Source: UBA4416 sp040387475 (lineage in GTDB: Bacteria; Bacteroidota; Bacteroidia; B-17B0; Aurantibacillaceae). From it: a stretch of 64,000 nt of DNA. The stretch covers positions 123,415-187,414 of the forward strand of contig JAZKDT010000022.1 in NCBI GenBank assembly GCA_040387475.1. The letters run 5' to 3'. Shown in pieces: positions 26,626-36,204 of this stretch; position 1 is the first letter of the stretch; each line of letters starts with the position of its first letter. Under the pieces are notes generated by a model, which was given only the letters and a program-made list of their open reading frames with translations, had not been told where the DNA came from and did no database searches. A program made the position numbers and the translations under genes.

Positions 26626-27201
26626 ATGGAGTTCGATTATTTCAGCTGGGTTATATTACCTATTCTTATTTTCATTTCTCGTTTAGGCGATGTGACCATG
26701 GCGACCTTACGTCATATTTTCATTTCAAAAGGCTTTAAAAAGATAGTTCCTATTCTTGGTTTTTTTGAAGTATTAATTTGGTTGGTTGCTATGCGACAAG
26801 TGTTTAGCCATTTAGATAATGTGGCTTGTTTTATAGCTTGGGCCGCAGGATTTAGCGCAGGTACTTATTTAGGCATGTACATTGAAGAGCGCTTAGCAAT
26901 GGGGGCACAAATCATACGCATTATTAGTAACGAAGACATTGCTCCTTTAACCGAAGCTTTGAAAATAAGACATCAGGGAATAACGATTGTAGATGGGCAT
27001 GGCGCTGTTGGTCCAGTAAAATTAATTTTTACGATTGTGAAACGAACCGATAAAGCTCAAGTTATTGATTTAATTCAAACACATGTGCCTAATGCGTTTT
27101 ATTCTATTGAAGATGTAAAAGGTTCGGAACATGGCGTATTCACAGATGATGGAAAAACTTCGGCTGTAGGCAGATTGTTTACGATTAGAAAAGGGAAGTA
27201 G
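26626..27201 (+). CDS. DUF2179/DUF5698 (UPF0316) membrane protein
   Basis: A 191-residue protein with three membrane helices in the N-terminal about 95 residues (VILPILIFISRLGDVTMATLR, GFFEVLIWLVAMRQVF, ACFIAWAAGFSAGTYLGMYI), then a cytosolic DUF2179 domain (GAQIIRIIS, HQGITIVDGHGAVGPVKLIFTIVKR, FYSIEDVKG). This is the UPF0316 architecture. The role is unknown; DUF2179 domains have been linked to small-ligand sensing. It stands alone, divergent from the AsmA gene. Confidence 0.88.
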   Translation: MEFDYFSWVILPILIFISRLGDVTMATLRHIFISKGFKKIVPILGFFEVLIWLVAMRQVFSHLDNVACFIAWAAGFSAGTYLGMYIEERLAMGAQIIRIISNEDIAPLTEALKIRHQGITIVDGHGAVGPVKLIFTIVKRTDKAQVIDLIQTHVPNAFYSIEDVKGSEHGVFTDDGKTSAVGRLFTIRKGK

Positions 27202-27251
27202 TTAAAAATGGGCTTCGACTCCGCTCTCACGCCTTGGCGTGATGACAAACA

Positions 27252-27638
27252 TTATTTCCAAAACAACATTTTAGCACCTAATAAAATGATGATGGCACCG
27301 AAAATTTGCTTCACTAATTTTTGGTCTAAAGAAATTGCTATTTTACTTCCAAAGTAACTGCCTGCAACAAAGGTAGTACCAATAATAAAAGCGGTTTTAA
27401 AATCAACATGTCCTTCTTTATGATAATTCATCACTCCTAAAATGCCTATTGGCAATAAAAACATAAACAAGGTTGTGCCTTGCGCCTGATGTTGTGTGAA
27501 TCCCAAGAAATAAACTAATACGGGAACAATGATGATCCCGCCACCAATGCCAACCATTCCACTTAAAAAGCCAGCTGCTAAACCCACAGCTAATAAAATC
27601 AATAGAATTTGTATAGTCATTGGTTTTTTAGTTTGCAT
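27252..27638 (-). CDS. TauE/SafE family permease, half-size
   Basis: A 128-residue protein made almost wholly of membrane helices (ILLILLAVGLAAGFLSGMVGIGGGIIIVPVLVYF and three more). The SGMVGIGGGIIIVP motif is the TauE/SafE repeat signature. Full-length transporters contain two such repeats in about 250 residues, so this is a single-repeat member that would have to dimerise. The substrate is unknown. It begins 5 bases past the end of the large gene upstream and is probably in the same transcript. Confidence 0.85.
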   Translation of the reverse strand: MQTKKPMTIQILLILLAVGLAAGFLSGMVGIGGGIIIVPVLVYFLGFTQHQAQGTTLFMFLLPIGILGVMNYHKEGHVDFKTAFIIGTTFVAGSYFGSKIAISLDQKLVKQIFGAIIILLGAKMLFWK

Positions 27639-27643
27639 GATTA

Positions 27644-30600
27644 TTAAAAATCTGTTGTTAAAGATAAATAGGTCATAGGTTTTTGAACTTTTCTATCATC
27701 TACACCCCAAGCAAAATCAATACGAATAAAATAACCCAATAAACGAGAACGTAAACCGAAACCATAACCTCCAACAATTGGTTCTTTTTGATTAAAGATG
27801 GTTAATGTTACAGGATTACCTACATACACATTTTTGTTTAATACGTTTTCATCACTGTAAGGATTTTTATCATACCAAGCCATTCCCAAATCGCCAAAAC
27901 CTATGATTTGAAAATTCTGAACAAAGTCGGAACGAATAGGACGATTTAATAAATATTTAAATATTGGCCAACGCACTTCGCTGTTCCAAACCACAAAATT
28001 ATTTCCATTACGAATGTTTTGTTTAAAACCTCTCATATTAGTAGCGAGTGTTTGAAATTGATACTGTTCTGGTTTTACAATATTAATACTCTTATCAAAC
28101 TGAGGGTTTAACCAATTGTCCACACCTCCTAAATAATACACTAATCTATCTTTACCCCAAGATGTAGCGCCAGCAATACGATTAGCCCAAATTAAATCTC
28201 TATGAATTTTTTTATAGTTACGGAAATCAAAGCCAAAGGTATATAAATCATGTTGTTCGTTTTTTATTAACCTCCAATACTCTGCCCACATTTTAAAACG
28301 AGTGCCATTATATAAATTCAATCCTCTTTTTCTGGTATTATCAAAAATGTATTCCACTTTAGCACCACCATAATTATCATACACATTTGGCTCAGGTAAA
28401 CTCTCATCACTTACGGATGCAAATACGGTTCTATCATTACGATACATAAGAGACAATTTAGTAGCCGATACTTCACTAAAAGGAATTTTCCATGTATAAC
28501 GCGCATCGTGTGTTAAAATTTTAGCAACACCAGCATAACCATTTACTTTTAAAAATGATTGGCGATGTAATACTAATTGTCTATCCACTTTTTTAATTCT
28601 GTTTTCCCAACTTAATAAATACTCGTTATCTAGTGTTCCAGAAATACGGAATCCAGCAACGATGCGTTTATCTTCAAACAAATCGCTTAAGCCAATTTTA
28701 AATAATGCATTTAATCCTGGGTTCAAATACACTGGACTACCACCGCCAGTAAAACGTTGGTAATTAGTTCCTAAAAATGAATTATCTAATTGTGTTACAA
28801 CTTGATCTGTTTTAAAACTTGTATAATAGTTTTGTTGAATTGGGAAACGGAGTTCTCCTGAAGAATTACCTCCAGCTTCCTGAGGATTTTTAAGTGCTAA
28901 GCCTGATTTAGGAACAGTATCGTTAGAAGAAGGATTTACAGTAGCAATTTCTTTTGGCTTTTCTTTCTTTGGTTCACTCTTTAATTCATAAGTTTCAAAA
29001 TCTATTCCTTCTGTTTTTTTAACTGTTGTATCAGCCGTTTTCTGTCCAAGGTTTTCGTCCCGTCTTACTGGATTAGTAATAATAATTTTATCTGGATCAG
29101 CTAAATTAGTCCGAGGAATCGCTTTAAACCACGTATTATTAAGAGTTACTGGCTTAATATCATTTGGTAAAGTTAAAGGCGACACCATTAATCTCTCTTT
29201 AAAATTATCGATGATAATTTCCGCATATCTTGTATAACGTGCATTAATATGATGTTCTTGAATATTTTTTTGATAATTTGTTATTGCTTTTGAATTATAA
29301 AAATAACGGTAATGCTCTGTGGTATCTACAAAGGCAATAGAACTATCTAACACACCAACATACCTGTTATAAACACCGTTAGCTTCACCTAAATAAGCAA
29401 TCACGCCCTTACTGTATTCTTGCGGACTAGTTTCGTTTACATCAGGCGTATTTGTTACTCTATATAATAAATTAGATTTAGTGGCTGCGTTGTAATAAAA
29501 TATATCGCTGTTTTTAGAAAATTTTAAATACAACTTTGCATCTTCATTTCCTTTAATCGTATCGTGTGTTCTATTTGATTGAAATAAAATTCCTTTTGAA
29601 TTATCTACAAACACAGGATTATTATCGTCCCAAGAATCGTTGGTTATTTGTTCAACTCCACCAGAATTTAATGTGAAAATAAAAATATCAGATTGCCCTT
29701 TCCCTTTTTTAACAGCGCTCATCACAATACGTTTTCCATCATGCGAAAATGAATAACTATTAATTTTCTCGAAACCTGTAACATTTCTCTTATTTATCTC
29801 CTTGCTTTCTGTATCATAAGTATGAAGCTTTAACACATTTTTACGTTCGTATATCATCGATACAACTGTGTTATTGGGATGCCAAGCAATTAGCGGATAC
29901 GTATTATCTTCTAAACGTTCTAATTTTGGATTTAATTTAATTAAACGCTTTACTTTTTTCTCGCCAATGGTGTTAACGAATACTTTATACTGTCCTAATT
30001 CGTTAGTAGCATAACTAATTTTTTGTCCATCTGGACTTACTTTTAACTGATAATAGTGGCGTGATTTTTTTTGTTTTCTAAGAACAGATTCTGTTACAGG
30101 ATTTTTACGAGTACTATCTCTATAATCAAAATAACGTTTTGCCATTTTATTAGTAAACTCCGTTGTCATAAACTGAACCGATGTTCCTAATACATATAAA
30201 AAAGCATTATTAGGATTACGACTCACTTTAGTCATGTACAACAAATTCGGAATCACGGCTTCGCCATATTCTTCAGCCACATAGTACCACATGGCATGTC
30301 CAGCCATCGTTGCTTCTTTACCGGTTAATTGATTGAATTTTAAAAAACGATCGTTTTGGATGGCATCCATTACTCTGTTATCAATGGATGAGTTCCACCC
30401 TTCTGATAAATAAGCAATCAATCCATTTTTAAACCAATCTGGCAACGCTAATAAAGTAGAATTTCTAACAATGTCTCGTGTTCTGCCGCCATACATCATT
30501 TGATCAACCATTAATTCGGCAAGAGCTGCTCGAATTTGTTTATCTAAATCGGCATGAGAACCTGTAAAATAAATAAAAATCTTATCGCCAATAATTCGAG

Positions 30601-30949
30601 TAACTCCTCCAATATTTCCATTTTCTTCTGAAGCTAAACCAATATTGCTTTGCTTAAAATCATTTTGATTATTATAAACAATCACATCAATTTTATCGTC
30701 CAATTGAAAATCCAAACGTTTTTCCATAATGGGCAATTGTCTATCTACCGAAGTGGCAGCGTATCTTGCGATTTCTTGCCCACCTTCATATAAGTAAACT
30801 CTAAAGCGTTCGAAATCAAAATAAGTCCAATTAAACGATTGATATTGCATACGGTTTTTCCCGAATTCTAATTGAGAACCATAATAGAATTGTGAATATG
30901 TAGTTTTAATACATACCACCAGAAAAAATAAAGAAAGTAACCGTTTCAT
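27644..30949 (-). CDS. Secreted protein: peptidase-like head, PD40 propeller and C-terminal beta-barrel
   Basis: A 1101-residue protein with a signal peptide (LLSLFFLVVCIKTTYSQ). Residues about 25-280 resemble a peptidase MA-like domain (IRAALAELMVDQMMYGG, LPDWFKNGLIAYLSEGWN), but no clear HEXXH is seen. Residues about 290-560 hold TolB/PD40-type propeller repeats (KVSPDGQKISYATNELGQY, SFSHDGKRIVMSA, GILFQSNRTHD). A low-complexity charged linker follows, and the last about 330 residues look like an outer-membrane barrel of the BamA/surface-antigen type (VGGYGFGLRSRLLGYFIRIDFAWG, final aromatic residue Phe). It probably sits in the outer membrane. Homologues are common in Bacteroidota but unassigned. 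Confidence 0.75.
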   Translation of the reverse strand: MKRLLSLFFLVVCIKTTYSQFYYGSQLEFGKNRMQYQSFNWTYFDFERFRVYLYEGGQEIARYAATSVDRQLPIMEKRLDFQLDDKIDVIVYNNQNDFKQSNIGLASEENGNIGGVTRIIGDKIFIYFTGSHADLDKQIRAALAELMVDQMMYGGRTRDIVRNSTLLALPDWFKNGLIAYLSEGWNSSIDNRVMDAIQNDRFLKFNQLTGKEATMAGHAMWYYVAEEYGEAVIPNLLYMTKVSRNPNNAFLYVLGTSVQFMTTEFTNKMAKRYFDYRDSTRKNPVTESVLRKQKKSRHYYQLKVSPDGQKISYATNELGQYKVFVNTIGEKKVKRLIKLNPKLERLEDNTYPLIAWHPNNTVVSMIYERKNVLKLHTYDTESKEINKRNVTGFEKINSYSFSHDGKRIVMSAVKKGKGQSDIFIFTLNSGGVEQITNDSWDDNNPVFVDNSKGILFQSNRTHDTIKGNEDAKLYLKFSKNSDIFYYNAATKSNLLYRVTNTPDVNETSPQEYSKGVIAYLGEANGVYNRYVGVLDSSIAFVDTTEHYRYFYNSKAITNYQKNIQEHHINARYTRYAEIIIDNFKERLMVSPLTLPNDIKPVTLNNTWFKAIPRTNLADPDKIIITNPVRRDENLGQKTADTTVKKTEGIDFETYELKSEPKKEKPKEIATVNPSSNDTVPKSGLALKNPQEAGGNSSGELRFPIQQNYYTSFKTDQVVTQLDNSFLGTNYQRFTGGGSPVYLNPGLNALFKIGLSDLFEDKRIVAGFRISGTLDNEYLLSWENRIKKVDRQLVLHRQSFLKVNGYAGVAKILTHDARYTWKIPFSEVSATKLSLMYRNDRTVFASVSDESLPEPNVYDNYGGAKVEYIFDNTRKRGLNLYNGTRFKMWAEYWRLIKNEQHDLYTFGFDFRNYKKIHRDLIWANRIAGATSWGKDRLVYYLGGVDNWLNPQFDKSINIVKPEQYQFQTLATNMRGFKQNIRNGNNFVVWNSEVRWPIFKYLLNRPIRSDFVQNFQIIGFGDLGMAWYDKNPYSDENVLNKNVYVGNPVTLTIFNQKEPIVGGYGFGLRSRLLGYFIRIDFAWGVDDRKVQKPMTYLSLTTDF

Positions 30950-31017
30950 GTGTTTATGTTATCATTTTTAAAGACCACTTGGAATAACCAGTTTTAGAAC
31001 TTTTATTAACGTTTCGG

Positions 31018-31025
31018 CAAACATA
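31018..31025 (-). promoter_or_regulatory. -7 box (TATGTTTG) of the 1101-residue protein gene
   Basis: A perfect TAnnTTTG match read leftward, giving a leader of about 65 nt. No clear -33 element. Confidence 0.4.
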
Positions 31026-31083
31026 GTTATTTCATTAAATTGATAATAAGCCCTAAATTTAACGAATAATTATTAAAAATACT

Positions 31084-31722
31084 ATGATAAACGTACACTA
31101 TTTTGCTTTTGGTCCTTTTCAGGAAAACACCTATGTTTTATGGGATGAAACCAAAGAATGTATCATTTTAGACCCAGGAAATAGCACTTCAACTGAAAAT
31201 AAAAAATTGAGCGATTTTATATCACAAAATAACTTAAATGTGAAGCGTTTAATACTAACACATGCTCATATCGACCATATAAATGGGAATAAATATGTGT
31301 TTGATACCTTTGGTTTATTACCTGAAGTTCATAAAGACGATGTCTATTTTATAGAAAAACATTCGGATACAGCCAATATGTATGGATTATCTGTTGAACA
31401 GAGTCCAATGCCTGTTGCTTTTATAAAAGAAGGTGATATCATTACTTTTGGAAATTCTTCATTACAAACATTACATACACCAGGTCATTCGCCAGGAAGT
31501 ATTTCTTATTATAACTTAGAAGATAAATTTATTATTGGTGGCGATGTATTGTTTTATGGTAGTATTGGTCGCTCCGATTTACCAATGGGCAATCATGACA
31601 CCTTAATAAAATCGATTGTCGAAAAATTAATGCCTTTAGGTGATGATATGAAAGTGTATAGCGGACATGGAATGCCAACGACTATTGGTTTTGAGAGAAT
31701 AAATAATCCTTTTTTAGTTTAG
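31084..31722 (+). CDS. MBL-fold metal-dependent hydrolase (glyoxalase II-like)
   Basis: A 212-residue cytosolic metallo-beta-lactamase-fold hydrolase. Metal ligands are visible in THAHIDHING (HxHxDH), in HTPGHSPGS, in the Asp of GGDVLFYGSIGR, and in the final His of SGHGMPTTIG. The pattern and length match the YcbL/hydroxyacylglutathione-hydrolase-like group, so a thioesterase role is likely; the substrate is unknown. Confidence 0.9.
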   Translation: MINVHYFAFGPFQENTYVLWDETKECIILDPGNSTSTENKKLSDFISQNNLNVKRLILTHAHIDHINGNKYVFDTFGLLPEVHKDDVYFIEKHSDTANMYGLSVEQSPMPVAFIKEGDIITFGNSSLQTLHTPGHSPGSISYYNLEDKFIIGGDVLFYGSIGRSDLPMGNHDTLIKSIVEKLMPLGDDMKVYSGHGMPTTIGFERINNPFLV

Positions 31723-31725
31723 GTT

Positions 31726-31847
31726 TAACCGCAAAGAGGCAAAGAAAAAAGTGCAAAGAACACAAAGAAAAATAAAGTAATACATAACAAATCCTCAGCG
31801 AACTTTGCGAATCACGCCACAGCGTGATCGCGAACTCTGCGATTAAA
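31726..31847. repeat. Dispersed repeat with TTTAACCGCAAAG / CTCTGCGATTAAA ends
   Basis: The ends are inverted copies, and ATCACGCCACAGCGTGAT near 31815 forms an inner hairpin. A shorter relative with the same pieces (TTTAATCGCAAAG, TCACGCTGAAGCGTGA, CGCAGAG) lies at 52299-52353. No coding content. Confidence 0.65.
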
Positions 31848-31857
31848 CTATACACAA

Positions 31858-33870
31858 ATGCCAAACAGCCTCATAAAAGAAAGTAGTCCTTACCTACTCC
31901 AACACGCCAACAACCCCGTTAATTGGTATGCTTGGAATGATGAAACGTTAGCATTGGCTAAAAAGGAAAATAAATTAATTTTAGTAAGTATTGGTTACAG
32001 CGCATGCCATTGGTGCCATGTAATGGAACATGAAAGTTTTGAAGATGAAGCAGTGGCTAAGGTAATGAATGAACACTTTATCAATATAAAAGTTGATAGA
32101 GAAGAGCGCCCTGATATTGACATGGTATACATGGGTGCTGTGCAATTAATGACGGGACAAGGTGGCTGGCCCTTAAATTGTTTTGCATTACCTGATGGTA
32201 GACCAATTTATGGGGGAACTTATTTTCCAAAAAATCAATGGGTTAATGTATTGAGTAATTTAGCAGATTTATTCGCTACCAATCCTGATAAGGCTTACGA
32301 ATATGCAGCACATTTAACTGATGGATTAGAACAATTAGAAATCCCTAAAGTAACTGATGGAAACTCTTTTGAAATATCAACACTTGATAATTCAATATAT
32401 AAATGGAAACAATCGTTTGACACAGAACATGGTGGACCAAACCGCGCACCTAAATTCCCTTTGCCTAATAATTATTTGTTTTTATTGAATTATCATTTTT
32501 ATGAAAATGATTTAATCATCAAAAAACAGTTTGATTTAACCTTAACCAAAATGGCTTGGGGTGGCATTTACGACCAACTAGGCGGAGGCTTTGCTAGATA
32601 CAGCACAGATGTATTATGGAAAGTTCCACACTTCGAAAAAATGTTGTACGATAATGCTCAATTAGTGAGTCTATATTCTCAAGCATACAAACAAACAAAA
32701 CATGAGCTTTACAAAAAAATAGTGTATGAGACGATCGATTTTGTAAAAAGAGAATTAACCAATCCTGATTTTGGTTTTTATTCGGCTTTAGACGCGGATA
32801 GTGAAGGGGTGGAAGGAAAATATTATGTTTGGCAAAAAGAAGAATTACATAAATTACTAAAAGATGATTTTGAGTTATTTGCTGATTATTATTGCGTAAA
32901 TGATATTGGTTATTGGGAAGACGAAAACTATGTATTGATGCGTGACACAGAAGAATCAGTCATTGCATTAAAACATCATATATCAATTGTCGAACTTCAA
33001 CAAAAAATCACGACTTGTAAAAATATTTTATTACAAGTTAGAGAAAAAAGAGTAAAGCCAGGCTTGGATAATAAAGTCCTAGCTTCATGGAACGGATTGA
33101 TGTGTAAAGCCTTGGCAGAAGCTTATTTAGTTTTTGAAGAAGAGAGTTTTAAAACACTAGCTCTTGCTAATGCAAACTATTTAGTGACACATTATTGTAA
33201 AGAAAACGGAAAACTACTTCGTGTTAAAAATAATAATACTTCTATTTCTGGCTTTTTAGAAGATTATGCCTTTGTGATAGATGCATTTTTATCGGTTTAC
33301 TTAATTACAGCAAATGAAGATTGGTTGTTGAAAGCAAAAGCATTGGCAGATTATACCTTACAGTATTTTTATGATGAAAAACAAAACACATACTTCTTTA
33401 CCGACTCAAGTCAGGAGAAATTAGTGGTTCGTAAAGCCGAATGGAGCGATAATGTGATTCCTGCCTCTAGTTCACAAATGGCTATTAATTTGTATAGATT
33501 ATCCATTTATTTTGATGAAAAAAACTACCGTCAAATCTCTGAAAATCTACTAAAATCAATAGTTAAAGAGATAGAAAGTTATGGTCCTGGATACAGTAAT
33601 TGGGCCTTATTGTTGCTCCAGTATTTAAAGCCTCAAACTGAAGTGGTAATTGTTGGTAAAAGTGTTAATGAAAATTTACTAGCACTATATAAACAAAGCC
33701 CACCAAATGTGATATTTGCTTTGAGCGATAACAAATCAGATTTACCATTGCTAAGAAACAGATATGTTGAAGGACAGACATTAATTTATGTTTGCAAAAA
33801 CAACAGCTGTTTATTACCAACTCAATCTGTCGAAGAAGCACTAAAGCAAATTGAAGAACGTACTATATAA
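31858..33870 (+). CDS. Thioredoxin-domain DUF255 protein (YyaL/SPATA20 family)
   Basis: A 670-residue cytosolic protein. The N-terminal thioredoxin-like domain begins with the family hallmark LIKESSPYLLQHANNPVNWY and has the CHWCHVME active-site-like motif near residues 51-54, then KVDREERPDID. The remainder is an alpha/alpha-toroid-like region with LGGGFARYSTD, HFEKMLYDNAQL and LDADSEGVEGKYYVW. The biochemical role of the family is unsettled; redox or sugar-related activities have been suggested from its folds. Confidence 0.93.
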   Translation: MPNSLIKESSPYLLQHANNPVNWYAWNDETLALAKKENKLILVSIGYSACHWCHVMEHESFEDEAVAKVMNEHFINIKVDREERPDIDMVYMGAVQLMTGQGGWPLNCFALPDGRPIYGGTYFPKNQWVNVLSNLADLFATNPDKAYEYAAHLTDGLEQLEIPKVTDGNSFEISTLDNSIYKWKQSFDTEHGGPNRAPKFPLPNNYLFLLNYHFYENDLIIKKQFDLTLTKMAWGGIYDQLGGGFARYSTDVLWKVPHFEKMLYDNAQLVSLYSQAYKQTKHELYKKIVYETIDFVKRELTNPDFGFYSALDADSEGVEGKYYVWQKEELHKLLKDDFELFADYYCVNDIGYWEDENYVLMRDTEESVIALKHHISIVELQQKITTCKNILLQVREKRVKPGLDNKVLASWNGLMCKALAEAYLVFEEESFKTLALANANYLVTHYCKENGKLLRVKNNNTSISGFLEDYAFVIDAFLSVYLITANEDWLLKAKALADYTLQYFYDEKQNTYFFTDSSQEKLVVRKAEWSDNVIPASSSQMAINLYRLSIYFDEKNYRQISENLLKSIVKEIESYGPGYSNWALLLLQYLKPQTEVVIVGKSVNENLLALYKQSPPNVIFALSDNKSDLPLLRNRYVEGQTLIYVCKNNSCLLPTQSVEEALKQIEERTI

Positions 33871-33901
33871 AATACTAAACCTAAAGTGTAAAATACTAAC
33901 C

Positions 33902-34870
33902 ATGTATTTCGCTTTATCACTCTTATCTTATAACTCATATCTTATCTCTCAAACTTTGATTCCAACTGCTGAAACAGCCTTTGAAAGTCAATTGCCATTT
34001 AATACAGAGTATATCAAATCTCAAAAAATAAAATCAATTACTTTTGACATTATTGATAAAAAAGACTTACAAGTAGCCGAAGACAAAGGATTATTAACCT
34101 ATTACGAATTTAGTACTAATGGCTTTTTAACTCGTTTTTATAATACCTCTATCATTAAAGTGATTCAAAAGGAATATCATTCTGAACCTGTTTATCGAAG
34201 AGGCAGAAAAATAAGTAATGGACACTCCTACACCAAAAATGAATACGTGTATGATACAGTTTCAACTAACTATTTTTATACCGACAATAATTTATTGAAA
34301 CTCAAACGTTATAATGATGGTTCTTATTACGAAAGTAATTACTATGATTATTCTGTAGAAGGAAAAGTAGAAAAAGAAAAACGCTGTAAGGAAACTAACG
34401 TGTCGGAAAATAAATTAGAGTTTAAATTAGGAGGGCAATTTATCATTAGTGAAGAAACTTTCAAATACCAAAGCACAGGAAAAAATCAATACAAAAAAAC
34501 TTGTATGAATGATGAAGGAAGACCTTACAAAGAAATTATTTACACCTTAAATGACGCTAATAAACCGGTATCTATTAATGAACAATACACCGTTGCTTGG
34601 ATTACCCAAAACAGCAATTTTGAATACAATGCTAAAGGGCAATTAACAAAGGCTTCCTACAAAAGCAATAGTAATGGCGATATGGAACAAGTCCGTACGT
34701 ATGAGTATGATGCCAATGATTGTTTGCTAACAGAGAAACAATTTAAAAACGGGCAACTTCTTAAAGAAATAAGCTACGTAACCGATGCTGCTAAAAAAGT
34801 AAACTCTTATATTATTAGAGACCCTAACAATAAGAGTTTACGAATTGTGAAATTGTTGTATCAGTATTAA
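33902..34870 (+). CDS. Exported protein of unknown function with RHS-like strands
   Basis: I start at the ATG at 33902 (MYFALSLLSYNSYLISQT), because it opens directly into a signal peptide; an upstream in-frame ATG would overlap the DUF255 gene by 20 bases. The mature 300 residues contain repeated Tyr-rich strands (YYEFSTNGFLTRFYNT, FEYNAKGQLTKASYK, TYEYDANDCLLTEKQF) reminiscent of YD/MORN-type repeats, so an extended beta structure at the surface is plausible. No catalytic motif. It follows the DUF255 gene at 31 bases and may be cotranscribed. Confidence 0.7.
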   Translation: MYFALSLLSYNSYLISQTLIPTAETAFESQLPFNTEYIKSQKIKSITFDIIDKKDLQVAEDKGLLTYYEFSTNGFLTRFYNTSIIKVIQKEYHSEPVYRRGRKISNGHSYTKNEYVYDTVSTNYFYTDNNLLKLKRYNDGSYYESNYYDYSVEGKVEKEKRCKETNVSENKLEFKLGGQFIISEETFKYQSTGKNQYKKTCMNDEGRPYKEIIYTLNDANKPVSINEQYTVAWITQNSNFEYNAKGQLTKASYKSNSNGDMEQVRTYEYDANDCLLTEKQFKNGQLLKEISYVTDAAKKVNSYIIRDPNNKSLRIVKLLYQY

Positions 34871-34873
34871 ATA

Positions 34874-35281
34874 TTAATCTACAACTACAGTTCCTGAAAA
34901 AGTCAAAACTGTAAATGCTGGTTTAGTATTTGATAAAACAACAATTGATTTTTCTAAAAATCCAACATTTGTTTTATTTGGTGTATATCTAGCTAAAATT
35001 AATCCTGAATCATTTTTCAAAATTGGTTTTTTAGGGAATTTAGAGACAGTACAGCTGCAACTAGACTTTACTGAATCAATGATTAAAGGGGTATCTGATT
35101 TATTGATTGCATAAAATTCAATTTCTTTTGAAGTTCCTAAAACTACATTTCCTATATTTTTGTAGCTATTTGTAAAAGTAATATTAGAATATTCCTTTTT
35201 TAATTCTTCTTTATGTTCACTGTCGCATGAATTTAAAACACATAAGACAATAAGTCCTAATAGTAAATTAATAATTTTCAT
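34874..35281 (-). CDS. DUF1573 lipoprotein (third gene of the Cys-rich peptide operon)
   Basis: A 135-residue lipoprotein with lipobox LCVLNSC and one DUF1573 domain carrying the SSCSCTVSKFPKKPI motif, in which the two Cys could be redox active. Its first 14 bases overlap the end of the membrane thioredoxin gene, so the two are translationally coupled. In this operon it might act as a periplasmic redox partner, chaperone or self-protection factor for the Cys-rich lipoprotein; that is inference from position only. A paralogue without a lipobox is at 1743-2147. Confidence 0.85.
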   Translation of the reverse strand: MKIINLLLGLIVLCVLNSCDSEHKEELKKEYSNITFTNSYKNIGNVVLGTSKEIEFYAINKSDTPLIIDSVKSSCSCTVSKFPKKPILKNDSGLILARYTPNKTNVGFLEKSIVVLSNTKPAFTVLTFSGTVVVD

Positions 35282-36174
35282 TGATAGATTTTAATTTTTT
35301 GTAAATATTATCGTTAACATATGGCAAATAGCTTATTTGACCTCGATATACAAGATTACTTCCTTTGCTTATTATTAAAAATTCAGGAAATTGTCTAATG
35401 TTGAGCTTTTTAAAACTTTCATAATCGATATAATAATAATCAATATTGTAATCAAATTTTCTATTAATATAATCCTTAAACCATTCGAAGGATTGTTCTT
35501 CTTTAATAGGACAATACAATGAAATTATCTTATAATCTTTATCGTTTTTAAACTTAGTATTTAATTCTTCAAACTCTGGCATTGATGAAATACAATTACC
35601 ACAAGAACTCGACCACATATCGACACAAACCGTCTTTCCTTTTAAATCCGCTAAATTAAAACTGACACCATTTCTATCCCTGATTTTAAAATTGAAATCG
35701 CCAAGATTTTGACTGGTGTTTACTTCGCTCCTACTAGTGTAATACAAAATATTATCATATATAAAATAATACGAAGGAATTATAAGTATACAAGATGCTA
35801 TGAATAGAAACATTTTATGTTTACTACTGCTTTTTTTAGCTTCGATAGCAACTAGTATTCCAAAACCTATAATAATAAAAAGTAAATCGGTTATACGCGG
35901 CAAATTTGAAGCAACAAAAACCAGAATTAGCAAAAAGAGNNNNNNNNNNAATCAGGGAAAATTTTGTTTTGCGATCACTTCTTCGGTAATAGATGTAGGT
36001 CAATACAACAAAAACAACTATAGAAATCGCAGTAGAGGAATGAAATAATTCGTCGTGGTAGGTTTCATAAAAATATTGAGAACACTGTGGAATTAAACCA
36101 ATAACAACCCAATAAATGATCATCCAAAACATAATCAGGATACCTCTCAATAATTGTTTCAGATAATCATTCAT
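35268..36174 (-). CDS. Membrane protein with C-terminal thioredoxin-like domain (spans a 10-N join)
   Basis: The gene is interrupted at 35940-35949 by N. The upstream part, from the ATG at 36174 (MNDYLKQLLRG), and the downstream part are in different frames only because of the 10 placeholder bases. Deleting them leaves 897 bases, exactly 299 codons, and an unbroken hydrophobic helix. The N-terminal half has about five membrane helices (FWMIIYWVVIGLIP, AISIVVFVVLTYIYY, LLFIIIGFGILVAI, FIASCILIIPSYYFIY and one across the join). The C-terminal half is a TlpA/redoxin domain with the active site SSCGNC and FKIRDRNGVSFNLADLKGKTV. It is presumably a membrane thiol-disulfide oxidoreductase acting outside the cytosol. 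It lies between the Cys-rich lipoprotein and the DUF1573 gene. Confidence 0.82.
35940..35949. other. Assembly join (10 N) inside the membrane thioredoxin gene
   Basis: A placeholder of fixed size. Removing all 10 bases restores one reading frame, so probably nothing is missing. Confidence 0.8.
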
Positions 36175-36204
36175 TTTAATAATATTATACATTAAATACA
36201 TTTA

